A stretch of 64,000 bases of DNA from Vulcanisaeta moutnovskia 768-28 (GTDB lineage Archaea; Thermoproteota; Thermoprotei; Thermoproteales; Thermocladiaceae). The notes beneath the pieces are model-generated. The model did not search any database. It worked only from the letters and a program-made list of their open reading frames with translations, and was not told where the DNA came from. The DNA lies in assembly GCF_000190315.1 (NCBI RefSeq), contig NC_015151.1:62001-126000 (forward strand), written 5' to 3'. A program made the translations under genes and the position numbers. Of the stretch, positions 36,162 to 45,304 are shown piece by piece; positions within the stretch are counted from its first letter, which is position 1; the number at the start of each line of letters is the position of its first letter.

Positions 36162-37982
36162 ATGTCTAGCGGTAATGATATTAAATTCATCGATGTTGTG
36201 AGAGTTCTTGAGAGTATTGAGGCAACTACTCAAAGGACTGTCATGGCCAAGTTACTATCATCTCTCCTAAAGAAGACGCCACCGGATGTTATTGATAAGG
36301 TTATTTACTTCATACTTGGTCAGTTAAGGCCTGATTGGGAGGGTGTGGAGCTTGGTGTCGCTGAAAAGTTCACCTTTAGGGCTATTGCCAATGCCACTGG
36401 GGCCTCTGTTAAGCAAGTCGAAGATTTATATAAAAAGATTGGCGATATTGGCGAAACCGCGAAGAGGATAATGAGTAGTAAACCTCAGCAGGGTGGCGGT
36501 AAGTCAATACTTGAGTTCTTTGGTGGTGGGGGTATTGAGGAATTGACAATGGGTAAGGTCTACGATACGTTAATGTCAATAGCCAAGGCAAGCGGTGAGG
36601 GTGCCCAAGATACTAAGGTTAAGCTCCTAATATACCTATTCTCAAGGGCTAAGCCTGAGGAGGCTAAGTACATTGCTAGGTTCGTGATTGGTAGGTTAAG
36701 GCTTGGTGTTGCTGACATGACCATACTGGATGCCCTGTCTGATGCTTATAAGGTGTCTAGGGACGCCCTTGAGAGAGCCTACCACATTTACCCAGACCTT
36801 GGTTATATAGCAAAGATGGTTGCCCAGGAGGGTCAGAACGCCTTAAGTAAGATCCATGTGACGCCGGGTGTACCCATCCAGCCAATGCTTGCGGAAAGAT
36901 TGAGTACAGCAGCTGAGATACTGGCTAAGCTAGGTGGTACTGCAATGGTTGAGTATAAGTATGATGGCGAAAGGGCTCAGGTGCATAGGACTAGGGATGG
37001 CGAGGTTAGGATCTTCAGTAGGAGACTTGAGAACATCACGTATGCTTATCCAGACGTTGCTGAGTATGTTAAGGAGGCCATTGATGCCAAGGAGTACATA
37101 GTGGAGGGTGAGATAATAGCTATTGATCCGGACACGGGTGAGTTTAGGCCCTTCCAGGAGTTAATGCATAGGAAGAGGAAGCATGATGTCAAGGAGGCGA
37201 TGAAGGAGTACCCAGTCAACATATTCCTGTTTGATGTTATGTATGTCGATGGACAGGACCTAACGAATTTACCACTGATTGATAGGAAGAGAAGGCTGCT
37301 CGAAATTCTCAAACCAAGTGAGTATGTCCATCTAGCGACTTGGAGGGTAATTAATGATGCTGAGGAACTTGATAAGTTCTTCCATGAGGCCATAAGTGAT
37401 GGTTGTGAGGGAGTCATGTGTAAGTCCATTAAAGCTGACTCCATTTATGAAATGGGCGCCAGGGGCTGGCTCTGGATTAAGTATAAGCGTGACTATAGGA
37501 GTGAATTGACGGATACCCTGGACTTAGTCGTTGTTGGCGCCTTCTGGGGCCGTGGTAAGAGAGCTGGCACGTATGGTGCATTGCTTATTGCTGCCTATGA
37601 CCCTAAGACTGACCAATTCTACACAGTGAGTAAGGTGGGTAGTGGATTTACCGATGAGGACTTAGTAAAGCTTAAGCAGATGCTTGACCCGTATAGGATA
37701 CCGCATAGGCATCCAAGGGTTGTCTCTAAGATGGAGCCTGATGTTTGGTTTGTACCTGCCGTCGTCCTTGAAATAATCGGCGCTGAAATAACCTTAAGTC
37801 CACTCCACACTTGTTGCGTGGGTAGCGTAAGATCCGATGTTGGACTGGCCATTAGATTCCCAAGATTCACGGGACGCTATAGAACCGATAAATCACCAGA
37901 ACAAGCAACAACAGTGGATGAAATCCTCGAGATGTATAAGGAGCAGAAGAAGGTCAAGGTTGAGGAAGGCCCTAACCCATGA
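36162..37982 (+). CDS. lig: ATP-dependent DNA ligase
   Basis: This is the replicative archaeal ligase, 606 residues. The N-terminal DNA-binding domain (residues 1-230) includes [20 protein letters not shown]. The adenylation domain has the nucleophile K266 in [15 protein letters not shown], and [10 protein letters not shown] and [11 protein letters not shown] as motifs III-IV. The OB domain contains WIKYKRDY (motif V) and [19 protein letters not shown] near the end. It seals Okazaki fragments. A TATA-like gattaattaac about 29 nt before the ATG suggests leaderless expression. Confidence 0.96.
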   Translation: MSSGNDIKFIDVVRVLESIEATTQRTVMAKLLSSLLKKTPPDVIDKVIYFILGQLRPDWEGVELGVAEKFTFRAIANATGASVKQVEDLYKKIGDIGETAKRIMSSKPQQGGGKSILEFFGGGGIEELTMGKVYDTLMSIAKASGEGAQDTKVKLLIYLFSRAKPEEAKYIARFVIGRLRLGVADMTILDALSDAYKVSRDALERAYHIYPDLGYIAKMVAQEGQNALSKIHVTPGVPIQPMLAERLSTAAEILAKLGGTAMVEYKYDGERAQVHRTRDGEVRIFSRRLENITYAYPDVAEYVKEAIDAKEYIVEGEIIAIDPDTGEFRPFQELMHRKRKHDVKEAMKEYPVNIFLFDVMYVDGQDLTNLPLIDRKRRLLEILKPSEYVHLATWRVINDAEELDKFFHEAISDGCEGVMCKSIKADSIYEMGARGWLWIKYKRDYRSELTDTLDLVVVGAFWGRGKRAGTYGALLIAAYDPKTDQFYTVSKVGSGFTDEDLVKLKQMLDPYRIPHRHPRVVSKMEPDVWFVPAVVLEIIGAEITLSPLHTCCVGSVRSDVGLAIRFPRFTGRYRTDKSPEQATTVDEILEMYKEQKKVKVEEGPNP

Positions 37983-37987
37983 TTATC

Positions 37988-38530
37988 TTATTCCCCACCC
38001 TCCTCCTTCAATATCCTTTCTAGTGTCCATCTCAGGGCCCTAATGATCTCCCTGAGCCTCTCATCGCTCCTATAATTCTTAATGATTACACTGACCACAT
38101 TATCCCCATCAAGCTTAATCTCATAGCTAAAGGCCTCCTCACGTCTTAATTGGCCGTCCTTGACCAACTTGTCATCCTCCTGCTTAAAGCCCTCGAGTAT
38201 CTTATCCCTAAAGAACCTCCTAAATGCCGTATTATCCTTATTGAATGGCTTTATCGGTTTAATATTCACACCGTTCTCGTAAACCTCAACGGTACCCAGT
38301 AATTCATTACCAATCCTAGATCTAATCTCCCTTGTCTCCACCAACTTGCCTAGGTCCTGAGGTCTACTCACGAGTTCAGTGGCTGGTACTATTGATTGAG
38401 ACTTTATTATGTCATCAAGGACGCTCTTAACTTCATTCAGTAAATTAAGCTCCTCCTGAAGCTCCTTAATCCTACTATCCAGCCTATCCCTAAGCTCAAG
38501 CAACCTCTTTACATCTATTGTATTATCCAC
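37988..38530 (-). CDS. Hypothetical protein with N-terminal coiled coil
   Basis: The 180-residue protein begins with a strongly predicted coiled coil (residues 8-45, LLELRDRLDSRIKELQEEL). A linker follows and then an alpha/beta C-terminal domain (about 75-178: GTVEVYENGVNIKPIKPF, SYEIKLDGDNVVSVIIKNY). I do not recognise the family. It is convergent with the DNA ligase gene with a 5 bp gap and divergent from the PfkB kinase (37 bp). A small archaeal chromatin- or RNA-binding role is possible but not supported directly. Confidence 0.55.
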   Translation of the reverse strand: MDNTIDVKRLLELRDRLDSRIKELQEELNLLNEVKSVLDDIIKSQSIVPATELVSRPQDLGKLVETREIRSRIGNELLGTVEVYENGVNIKPIKPFNKDNTAFRRFFRDKILEGFKQEDDKLVKDGQLRREEAFSYEIKLDGDNVVSVIIKNYRSDERLREIIRALRWTLERILKEEGGE

Positions 38531-38567
38531 GGTTAAGAATTAATAAGCCCAGTTAATAAAGCTACTC

Positions 38568-39533
38568 GTGAACAAAAGAACGATAGTACTCTCAATGGGT
38601 AACCTAAACCTAGATATTTACGTTAAGACCGATGCTATACCAAGACCCGATGAGTCGGTTGACGCATATGAGACCTATATGGGTGGTGGAGGTTCTGCTG
38701 CTAATTTCTCCGTTGCAGTGGCAAGGCTTGGGCTTGGCTCTAGGTTCCTTGGGTCCGTGGGTAATGACCAATTCGGCGACATGCTGATTAAGGAATTGGA
38801 ATCCGAGGGTGTTGATACAAAGTTCATAAAGCGCATTAGCCATGAAAAGACTGGAACAGTGATTGTGATTGTGGGTCTCGATGGCTCTAAACGAATGATT
38901 AGGTATTCAGGGGCTAACCTGGGATTAACACCCAACGATATTACTAATGATGTCATGAATGGTGTATCACACGTCCACGTGGCCCTCGGTAGAACCGAGA
39001 TTATCGAGGTAGCAAAGCGCATTGCCAAATCCATGGGGCTAACCGTCTCTGTTGATGGAGGTACACCATTGGCTAAAAAGGGGCTTGATGTGATTAAGGA
39101 TATAATGAACGATGTTGATATTTGGTTCATGAACAGCTTTGAGGCCAGAGAACTAGGTCATTCAGAAAATGTTGTTAAGGCCGCCGAGAATATAGTGAGT
39201 AGGGTTAGGGTTAGGGAGTTAATAGTTACGCTTGGCCCCCGCGGGGCATTGTTGCTTAGAGATGGTGAGGTTAAGTATTCAGATGCATTTAAGGTTCCTC
39301 CAATAGATACGACCGGTGCTGGTGACACATTTGCTGCGGCTTACACTGTTGCTTCCGTACTAGACCTGGACCCAATAGATAAACTTGTTTTTGCTAATGC
39401 AACCGCATCACTTAAGGTTACTAAGAGGGGGGCTAGGTCGTCACCTAAGTTAAATGAAGTACTTGATTTCCTGAATTCTCTTGGTTATGCTAAGTTGACC
39501 AATGAAATATTGACTCAACTCGGGCAGTTCTAA
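38568..39533 (+). CDS. PfkB family carbohydrate or nucleoside kinase
   Basis: The ribokinase-like protein has 321 residues. The N-terminal signature is ETYMGGGGSAANFSVAVARLG, the C-terminal one DTTGAGDTFAAAYTVA with the catalytic Asp of GAGD. ARLGLGSRFLGSVGNDQFGD is the substrate-lid region. It phosphorylates a sugar or nucleoside with ATP; family members in crenarchaea include ribokinase, KDG kinase and nucleoside kinases, and the substrate cannot be chosen from sequence. The start is GTG 38568. No pathway genes lie next to it. Confidence 0.85.
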   Translation: MNKRTIVLSMGNLNLDIYVKTDAIPRPDESVDAYETYMGGGGSAANFSVAVARLGLGSRFLGSVGNDQFGDMLIKELESEGVDTKFIKRISHEKTGTVIVIVGLDGSKRMIRYSGANLGLTPNDITNDVMNGVSHVHVALGRTEIIEVAKRIAKSMGLTVSVDGGTPLAKKGLDVIKDIMNDVDIWFMNSFEARELGHSENVVKAAENIVSRVRVRELIVTLGPRGALLLRDGEVKYSDAFKVPPIDTTGAGDTFAAAYTVASVLDLDPIDKLVFANATASLKVTKRGARSSPKLNEVLDFLNSLGYAKLTNEILTQLGQF

Positions 39534-39598
39534 TTTAGTAATGGAAAAAACTTATATATGTAAGGTGTGTATTGGGTATTAAGAGCTAGGGGATTACC

Positions 39599-39937
39599 GT
39601 GTCCAAGGCTAATGTCCAGGTTAAGGTTAAGTACTGTGATGGTACCTGGTGTAACTTCCAATACTTCAGGTGCGCCAAGAAGGCTTTGAAGATCGTTAGG
39701 CAGGGTAATAAGGTAGTAACTCAATGTACATTATTTGGAGGACCTTGCATTGGGTATAAGTGCCAGTACGCAGTCTGTGAGGCTCATGCAATGGCACCTG
39801 ATGGCAGGTGTTTGCTTGACCTTAGGAATATGGAGAGTAAGGAGAGGGATATTATTGAGGAGGCTAAGAAGCTCGATAAGCAAGCCTCGGTAATTAATAG
39901 GCATTTAAAGAAGCTTGGTCTTAAGGACTACATGTAG
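39599..39937 (+). CDS. Cysteine-rich hypothetical protein
   Basis: The 112-residue protein has eight cysteines in its first 71 residues (C13, C18, C25, C43, C50, C55, C60, C71). The patterns are YCDGTWC and FGGPCIGYKCQYAVC. They suggest one or two zinc or Fe-S sites rather than disulfides, since no signal peptide is present. The C-terminal 35 residues form a basic helix. It starts with GTG 39599 after a TATA-like acttatatatg. It is followed within 7 nt by a sugar nucleotidyltransferase, so the two are probably co-transcribed. I do not recognise the family. Confidence 0.55.
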   Translation: MSKANVQVKVKYCDGTWCNFQYFRCAKKALKIVRQGNKVVTQCTLFGGPCIGYKCQYAVCEAHAMAPDGRCLLDLRNMESKERDIIEEAKKLDKQASVINRHLKKLGLKDYM

Positions 39938-39944
39938 GTCTACA

Positions 39945-40625
39945 ATGTTAAAAATAATTATCTTAACTGCAGGTTTAGGGGAGAGATTAAGACCACTCAC
40001 TTACTTGGTTCCTAAGCCATACTTACCACTTCGTGATGGATTAATAATTGAGCATATACTGAGTTGGATTAAATCACAGGATTTGCATTATGATGACCTC
40101 ATCATAGTGACAGCATACATGACGGATAAGATACTTTCGTTATTGGGTAATGCCATGCGCAATATTAGATTTGTTACAGCAGACCAATTACTTGGTACTG
40201 CTGGGCAGTTATGGTACGTGAGAGAATTAGTTAATGATAATGATGATGTTATCATAATAAATGGCGATGTATTAACTGATGCATCTCTTATAAAAGCCCT
40301 TGAATACCATAAGTCAAATAATGCAGATATAACGATAATCTCAATAAATTATAAGCTAACTGCTAGGTATGGAGTACTTGATATTGGTCCTAATGGCGAG
40401 TTCAGAGGATGGCTTGAGAAACCCACCATTACATTACCAATAGTCACTGGCATATACATATTGAGAGGTTCATTGATTAAAAGATTGAATAAAGAAAGAC
40501 TCGACATGAATAAGTACATCGAGACCTTACGGCAGATGGGCTTGAAAATAATTGTTTATTTAATGGATGGTAATTATATAGACCTTGGAGTGCCTCAGGA
40601 TTATTTGAATTCATTAGTAACATGA
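39945..40625 (+). CDS. Sugar-1-phosphate nucleotidyltransferase
   Basis: The start at ATG 39945 gives 226 residues beginning LKIIILTAGLGERLRPLTYL, the nucleotide-binding loop, with PKPYLP for the sugar phosphate. IINGDVLTD is the metal-binding Asp, and WLEKPTI and VTGIYILRG complete the core. It makes an NDP-sugar (NDP-mannose or NDP-glucose type) and lacks the C-terminal beta-helix domain seen in RmlA, so it is a minimal form. The gap to the Cys-rich gene is 7 nt and to the coiled-coil pair 64 nt. Confidence 0.82.
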   Translation: MLKIIILTAGLGERLRPLTYLVPKPYLPLRDGLIIEHILSWIKSQDLHYDDLIIVTAYMTDKILSLLGNAMRNIRFVTADQLLGTAGQLWYVRELVNDNDDVIIINGDVLTDASLIKALEYHKSNNADITIISINYKLTARYGVLDIGPNGEFRGWLEKPTITLPIVTGIYILRGSLIKRLNKERLDMNKYIETLRQMGLKIIVYLMDGNYIDLGVPQDYLNSLVT

Positions 40626-40689
40626 CCATGGATCGTTAGATCATTGAACGCAACATATTTAAGCAATTAAAATACAGGGATTATTAATA

Positions 40690-41478
40690 ATGTCTAGGGC
40701 TGTTTGTCCAGGACTTGAAAGGACAGCGAGTGGGTACGTATGTACATATGCACAGAGACCAATTAACCCATTCCAGTGGTACTGCTTTGGTGATTATTTT
40801 GAGTGCCCAATATACGTACAATACACAAAGACCAAGGGCGCGCAGGTCAAAGCCGAGACCAAGCCTTCACAAACTGTTCAACCGCTACAACAGCAGACCC
40901 AGCAACAGTCACAGCAACAAGTAGTTACGGTCCCCGTCACCGCAACAACCACGCGTGTTGAGTCCATGGGAGATGCTGAGGATGAGTTAATTAAGAACAG
41001 TGAATCAATAATATCCAAGTTTGAAGGAAGTGCTAAGACTCTTAATGATAAGTGGAAGGATTATGAAGGCTCTGTACAATCAACTAGACAGAATTGGGAG
41101 ACTGAGAAGGCAAAGCTTAAGAGGTATATGGTTATTCTTGAGAGGATTCGTAATAAGTATAGCGAGGATCTTAAGGAGGTTGAGCTTAGGAGGGGTATGG
41201 GCTTGATAAACGATGAAACCTATAATAAACTTAAGGATAATATTCAGAAGAAGCTTGATAGGATTAGTGATAAGCTTAAGGAATTGAATGCTAGATATCA
41301 AGATGTTGAATCAACAATAAATCAGCATTATAAGAGGTTGTTAATGACTACAGTGACGCCTGAGATCAGTAAGCTTAAGCTCTCCCTAGCGAAGCTTGAG
41401 GAGATGTATAGGGATGGTAAGATCAGTAAGGAGATTTATGAGAAGCTGAAGGCTGAGATTGAGGGGGTGATATCATGA
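40690..41478 (+). CDS. Coiled-coil protein with N-terminal four-Cys motif
   Basis: The 262-residue protein starts with C6, C18, C32 and C39 (CPGLERTASGYVC, QWYCFGDYFECP), possibly a zinc knuckle. A Gln/Pro/Thr-rich linker (about 55-90) follows. The second half is a coiled coil paralogous to the downstream gene: W-x-DY followed by NWETEK. It also has two SHOCT-like helical hairpins (GLINDETYNKLKDN and GKISKEIYEKLKAE). Its stop overlaps the next start by 4 bp (ATGA), so the two products are probably made together. The family is unknown to me; a structural, membrane- or scaffold-linked role is possible. Confidence 0.6.
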   Translation: MSRAVCPGLERTASGYVCTYAQRPINPFQWYCFGDYFECPIYVQYTKTKGAQVKAETKPSQTVQPLQQQTQQQSQQQVVTVPVTATTTRVESMGDAEDELIKNSESIISKFEGSAKTLNDKWKDYEGSVQSTRQNWETEKAKLKRYMVILERIRNKYSEDLKEVELRRGMGLINDETYNKLKDNIQKKLDRISDKLKELNARYQDVESTINQHYKRLLMTTVTPEISKLKLSLAKLEEMYRDGKISKEIYEKLKAEIEGVIS

Positions 41479-42038
41479 GTGAGGATATGCTGAAAATATA
41501 CGAGGAGCTACTTAAGCAAATTAATAGGACCTATGACGGCTACACTGAGCAAATAAAGCGTTTAAACAGCATGTGGTCTGATTATAAAACCGCCGTTGGT
41601 AGCGTTAAGAGAAATTGGGACGTTGATAACATATTATTAGCACTTAGGATTAATGAGCTTAAGGCTAGTATTGACTCAATACGTGAGGAACTCGACATGC
41701 TTAAGGTTAAGAAGGAGCTTGGGCTCATTGATGATGAGGAGTACTCAAGATCATCTACGGAATTAACAGATACACTCACAAAGTTAACTAATATGTATGA
41801 TGATGCTAAGTCTAAGATTGACGAGATTGACAGGGGTATTAAGGAACATTGGTTTAGGTCAATGGATGTCACAACACTAACCACTGACCAAGTTGATAGC
41901 ATGATAAAGGAGCTTGAGGATAATAGGGCTAAGGGTGAAATACCTGATGATGTATACACTAGGGTTAAGGCCGACTTAGAACTTGTGAAAAGAGTCGTTC
42001 AGGCATTAGCGCTAATAAAGACTGAATCTAAGACCTAA
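41475..42038 (+). CDS. Coiled-coil protein, paralogue of the preceding gene
   Basis: The 187-residue protein aligns with residues about 95-262 of its neighbour: RLNSMWSDYKTAVGSVKRNW, then GLIDDEEYSRSSTEL, then IKEHWFRSMDVTT and GEIPDDVYTRVKADLE. It lacks the four-Cys head and the Gln-rich linker. The heptad-rich middle suggests homo- or hetero-oligomers with the upstream product, supported by the 4 bp gene overlap. Function unknown. Confidence 0.6.
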   Translation: MSEDMLKIYEELLKQINRTYDGYTEQIKRLNSMWSDYKTAVGSVKRNWDVDNILLALRINELKASIDSIREELDMLKVKKELGLIDDEEYSRSSTELTDTLTKLTNMYDDAKSKIDEIDRGIKEHWFRSMDVTTLTTDQVDSMIKELEDNRAKGEIPDDVYTRVKADLELVKRVVQALALIKTESKT

Positions 42039-42067
42039 TAAGTGTTATTACGAAAATAGATTTTAAA

Positions 42068-43078
42068 TCATGCATTATTGGTTGTTGATGAATTAATTCT
42101 GTGGATTTTAACGGCCTCCCTATATGACCTAATAATGCCGTATAATCCAATTATACCCACTACCGAGATAACAAGTAGAAAGCCTATATCTATTGCATCG
42201 AGGTTTGGTATTGGTATTCCAGTACTTATTGCCCACGCATCAATTTGTGGTAAGAAGATGATCAGTAGACCAACCAGGGCGAACACAATACCTCCATAAT
42301 AAAGCGTAATACCCGCCGTCTTCCTACCAACGTACTTAACCTCCTCTTCCGTGAACTTCTTAGCCCTCAATAATCCACCAAAGACCGCACCAAGTACTAT
42401 CTGCATTATCATAGTGCCTATTCCAAACATTAATCCGGGTAATGGTGCGTACCATATGCTTGGCATTTCTGGGGCGAGTACGAATGTTATTATTGAAGCG
42501 TAAGCACCAAAACCAAAACCTGCTATTAATCCATGGATAATTGTCATCTTTATCGGTACTTCCCTAGGATGCGCCTCATGAAGTGGTATTCTTCTGGCTT
42601 CATTTGTATGGTGCTGATGACCACCAAGTAACACATCAATTGGTATGTGTATGTACTTACCCCTCAATATGTATGAACCAGCTATTGCCATAACCAGGCC
42701 AACCACGAAGTAAACCGGCCCATCAAGGTTATACTTCATGTAGAAGTAGGCAAGCCCTATGTAACCCAATGTCGTTAACAAGGCCCTCTGTATCGTAAAA
42801 CCTAGCGAGAATAGGAAACCTGCCCTCATACCTCCCTTTGTACTGTACTCACCAACTGCGTAGCTGAAGGTTATTGGCCATGTATGCTCATCAGGCGTTA
42901 TTCCATGAAGCATTCCCAGAAATAGAGATACTATTAGTATTTCAGTCACAGTTAATTGCCTCGATGGATGAAGTAGGAAGTTTAGGTTAAATGCCCCAAG
43001 TCCAAGTAATACTGCCACAGTTGTTAGTAATGCCAGGTTGCTTATCATTGTTAGACCATTTCGTGAGACCATATTCAT
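42068..43078 (-). CDS. NicO/RcnA-like metal cation transporter
   Basis: The 336-residue protein has about eight helices. The motif LHGITPDEHTWPITFSYA (about residue 58) resembles the HGxxPDH metal-binding signature of nickel/cobalt exporters. A cytoplasmic histidine-rich loop (GGHQHHTNEARRIPLHEAH) and a second HGLIAGFGFGAYAS helix follow. It probably exports or imports Ni, Co or a similar cation. It is divergent from a CDF transporter. A 16-bp palindrome lies between its TATA box and start codon, a likely operator. Confidence 0.7.
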   Translation of the reverse strand: MNMVSRNGLTMISNLALLTTVAVLLGLGAFNLNFLLHPSRQLTVTEILIVSLFLGMLHGITPDEHTWPITFSYAVGEYSTKGGMRAGFLFSLGFTIQRALLTTLGYIGLAYFYMKYNLDGPVYFVVGLVMAIAGSYILRGKYIHIPIDVLLGGHQHHTNEARRIPLHEAHPREVPIKMTIIHGLIAGFGFGAYASIITFVLAPEMPSIWYAPLPGLMFGIGTMIMQIVLGAVFGGLLRAKKFTEEEVKYVGRKTAGITLYYGGIVFALVGLLIIFLPQIDAWAISTGIPIPNLDAIDIGFLLVISVVGIIGLYGIIRSYREAVKIHRINSSTTNNA

Positions 43079-43085
43079 TAGGGCT

Positions 43086-43101
43086 ACCCTAAAGTTAGGG
43101 T
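43086..43101. promoter_or_regulatory. Palindromic operator candidate before the NicO-like gene
   Basis: ACCCTAA-AG-TTAGGGT has perfect 7-bp arms (43086-43092, 43095-43101). It lies 8-23 bp before ATG 43078, downstream of a TATA-like gatttattaa, so a bound protein would block initiation. A further half-site CCCTAA overlaps the leader. Confidence 0.45.
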
Positions 43102-43140
43102 TAATAAATCTTTCTTGAGCAGTTAGTTTTATTAATTTGA

Positions 43141-43157
43141 TATCGGATTTGCTATCG
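43141..43157. promoter_or_regulatory. TATCG direct repeat before the CDF gene
   Basis: Two TATCG units start 12 bp apart (43141 and 43153), about one helical turn, between the TATA-like gttttattaatt (43128-43139) and ATG 43167. It is a weak operator candidate. Confidence 0.25.
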
Positions 43158-43166
43158 AATTAGAGC

Positions 43167-44603
43167 ATGACTGAAGATAGGTTAATTAATGAATCCCAGG
43201 ATAAAGAAGTAGGAATGAGAAGTTTATCTATGTATATGAAGAACGAGAAGACTAGGGTAGCCCTCCTTTCATTATTAGCTTCATTATCGATAACCATAAT
43301 GAATATTACTGCATGGCTCCTCACAAACTCCTTGGCCGTGCTTGCCGAGACAATGCATACATTCTTAGATATCTTAGTGACGACAATAACACTGGTCGCA
43401 GTTAGCGTTGGTTCTAAGCCACCTGATAGGGAACATCCCTTTGGCCATGGTAAGGCCGAGAGCATTGGTGGACTCTTTGGTTCCTTATTCATAATCATTG
43501 CTGGCATACTCATTGGCTATGAAAGTGCAGAACGTATAATAATGAGGATACCATTCAGCCCGGATATTATTGCAATCATTGTTATGTCCATGGCAATAAT
43601 AATCGATGTAAATAGGTCAAGGGCATTAAGAAGAGTGGCAATAAAATGGAACAGTAGAGCTCTCGAGGCTGATTCCTATCACTTCATGAGTGATATTGCA
43701 ATCTCTGCGTTGGTTGTGGTTCTCATGTCTGTTGGCCTAGTAATGGAAAGACTGAACGTTGGCTTGTTTGATAGGTGGGGTACCTTGCTTGATGCCATGG
43801 TTGCCTTTGGAATTGTCATTTACTTTTCAATAATTGGTATTCGCCTAATGAGGACATCAATAGATGAATTAATGGATAGGTCATCTGAGGAACTCATTGG
43901 GAGGATTACTAACATTACTAAGTCTGTACCTGGCGTTATATCCGTAAAGAATGTTAGGGCCAGGAGGGCAGGTTCCATGGCTCATATAGAGGTAACAATA
44001 GGCGTCTCTGATCACTTAAGTATTTCTAAGGCCCATGACATTGCTGATAATGTAGAATCCGCCATAAAACATGAAATCGGTTCATCAATTGTTATGGTTC
44101 ATGTAGAACCTGAACTTCGTGAAAAGGTGGAAAAGGTGCTTGCTGGTGTTAGGGATCCATTAATAATTAATATTCATGAACTAAATATAATAGATTCTCC
44201 AAATAATGATGCTATAGTTAGTATGCACGTAGTTATTAAAAGTAATGCTAAGTTAAGCGATATTAGTAAGGTTATAAGTGAAATAGAGAGTAAGGTAAGG
44301 CAGGTAATACCCAATGCCAAGGTTTGGATTCACTTAGAGCCTGATAAGAAAATCATTAACATCAATGAAATAAGGAAGGTGGCTGAAAATATTAGTTCTA
44401 AGTATGGTGGTCGTGTAGGTGATGTTCGCATTATCGATATTGAGGGCGTAAGCATTATGCAGATACTTGTATATTTACCGCAGAGCATGAGCATCGTTGA
44501 GGCGCATGATGTGGCCACTGAGATAGAGGAAGAAATAGCTAAGATCTATAGTATGCCTCACCACGTTACTGTTTCGGTGCTGCCCGATACCAAAGCCTTA
44601 TAA
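43167..44603 (+). CDS. Cation diffusion facilitator family transporter
   Basis: The protein has 478 residues. Six helices (about residues 22-210) carry the CDF metal sites: LAETMHTFLDI (H-x3-D) and ADSYHFMSDI (D-x2-H-x3-D). FGHGKAESIGGLFGS is the conserved loop. The C-terminal half holds two ZT-dimer (ferredoxin-like) domains in tandem (about 215-300 and 315-475) instead of the usual one, with ISKAHDIADNVES and IVEAHDVATEIEE as matching segments. It exports Zn, Fe, Ni or Co in exchange for protons. It is divergent from the NicO-like gene, giving a two-gene metal homeostasis locus. Confidence 0.88.
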   Translation: MTEDRLINESQDKEVGMRSLSMYMKNEKTRVALLSLLASLSITIMNITAWLLTNSLAVLAETMHTFLDILVTTITLVAVSVGSKPPDREHPFGHGKAESIGGLFGSLFIIIAGILIGYESAERIIMRIPFSPDIIAIIVMSMAIIIDVNRSRALRRVAIKWNSRALEADSYHFMSDIAISALVVVLMSVGLVMERLNVGLFDRWGTLLDAMVAFGIVIYFSIIGIRLMRTSIDELMDRSSEELIGRITNITKSVPGVISVKNVRARRAGSMAHIEVTIGVSDHLSISKAHDIADNVESAIKHEIGSSIVMVHVEPELREKVEKVLAGVRDPLIINIHELNIIDSPNNDAIVSMHVVIKSNAKLSDISKVISEIESKVRQVIPNAKVWIHLEPDKKIININEIRKVAENISSKYGGRVGDVRIIDIEGVSIMQILVYLPQSMSIVEAHDVATEIEEEIAKIYSMPHHVTVSVLPDTKAL

Positions 44604-44634
44604 CCCATTAGTTCCACAATGATTGTGATCAATA

Positions 44635-45276
44635 GTGCGCAGGGAATTAGTATTCACGTTTAATAATATAAATGAGGCATTAACATTCATGGAGATGATT
44701 ACAAATAAGATTAAGAGCAAAGAGGTGCTTATTCGCTATGATACTGGTAGTGGGATTAGGGTCTGGGTCTCAATACAGGGCGAGCCCCATGAAGTTGAGC
44801 TTTATATCATGGAGATCAAGAGACTATATAATGATATTAAGTTAATGAGGGGTAAATTTGGTGTTCGCACTTATGATATATCCTTCATACTCAGTAAGGC
44901 AAGGCTTAGTGCTGCCATACCCATTGACCTAATCATTGATTTACTCCATATTAAGGGTATAAATGCGGAAATTGAGGGTTCTAGGATAAAGGTTGTGGGT
45001 GATGTCAAGCTTGAGAATTTAATTAGTACTGCTGAGGGAATCTCTAGGATTTATGATGAAATGATTGATATGGAAATATCAGCACAGGCAAAGAGAGTGA
45101 TTGCACTTTACTCAATGCTATTGGGTAAGGATGTTAAGGACAGTATTAAGGAGTTACTTAATAATGGGTTATTATCTAAGTATGGAGACACAGAAATGCT
45201 TGTACTATCAATGGACTATAAACATGCCTTATCCAAACTCCAGGAAATGATAGAGAATGAGAGAAACACAAATTAA
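44635..45276 (+). CDS. Archaeal conserved protein, DUF2067-like
   Basis: The 213-residue cytoplasmic protein has an alternating alpha/beta N-terminal half (VLIRYDTGSGIRVWVSIQGE) and a helical C-terminal half (IALYSMLLGKDVKDSIKELL). The size and pattern fit the archaeal DUF2067 family, whose function is not known; the assignment is from memory and moderate. It starts with GTG 44635, 31 nt after the CDF gene, and is followed by the membrane GT2 after 28 nt. Confidence 0.5.
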   Translation: MRRELVFTFNNINEALTFMEMITNKIKSKEVLIRYDTGSGIRVWVSIQGEPHEVELYIMEIKRLYNDIKLMRGKFGVRTYDISFILSKARLSAAIPIDLIIDLLHIKGINAEIEGSRIKVVGDVKLENLISTAEGISRIYDEMIDMEISAQAKRVIALYSMLLGKDVKDSIKELLNNGLLSKYGDTEMLVLSMDYKHALSKLQEMIENERNTN

Positions 45277-45304
45277 GGGTCTTATTTAATACTGGCATTA
45301 CATA

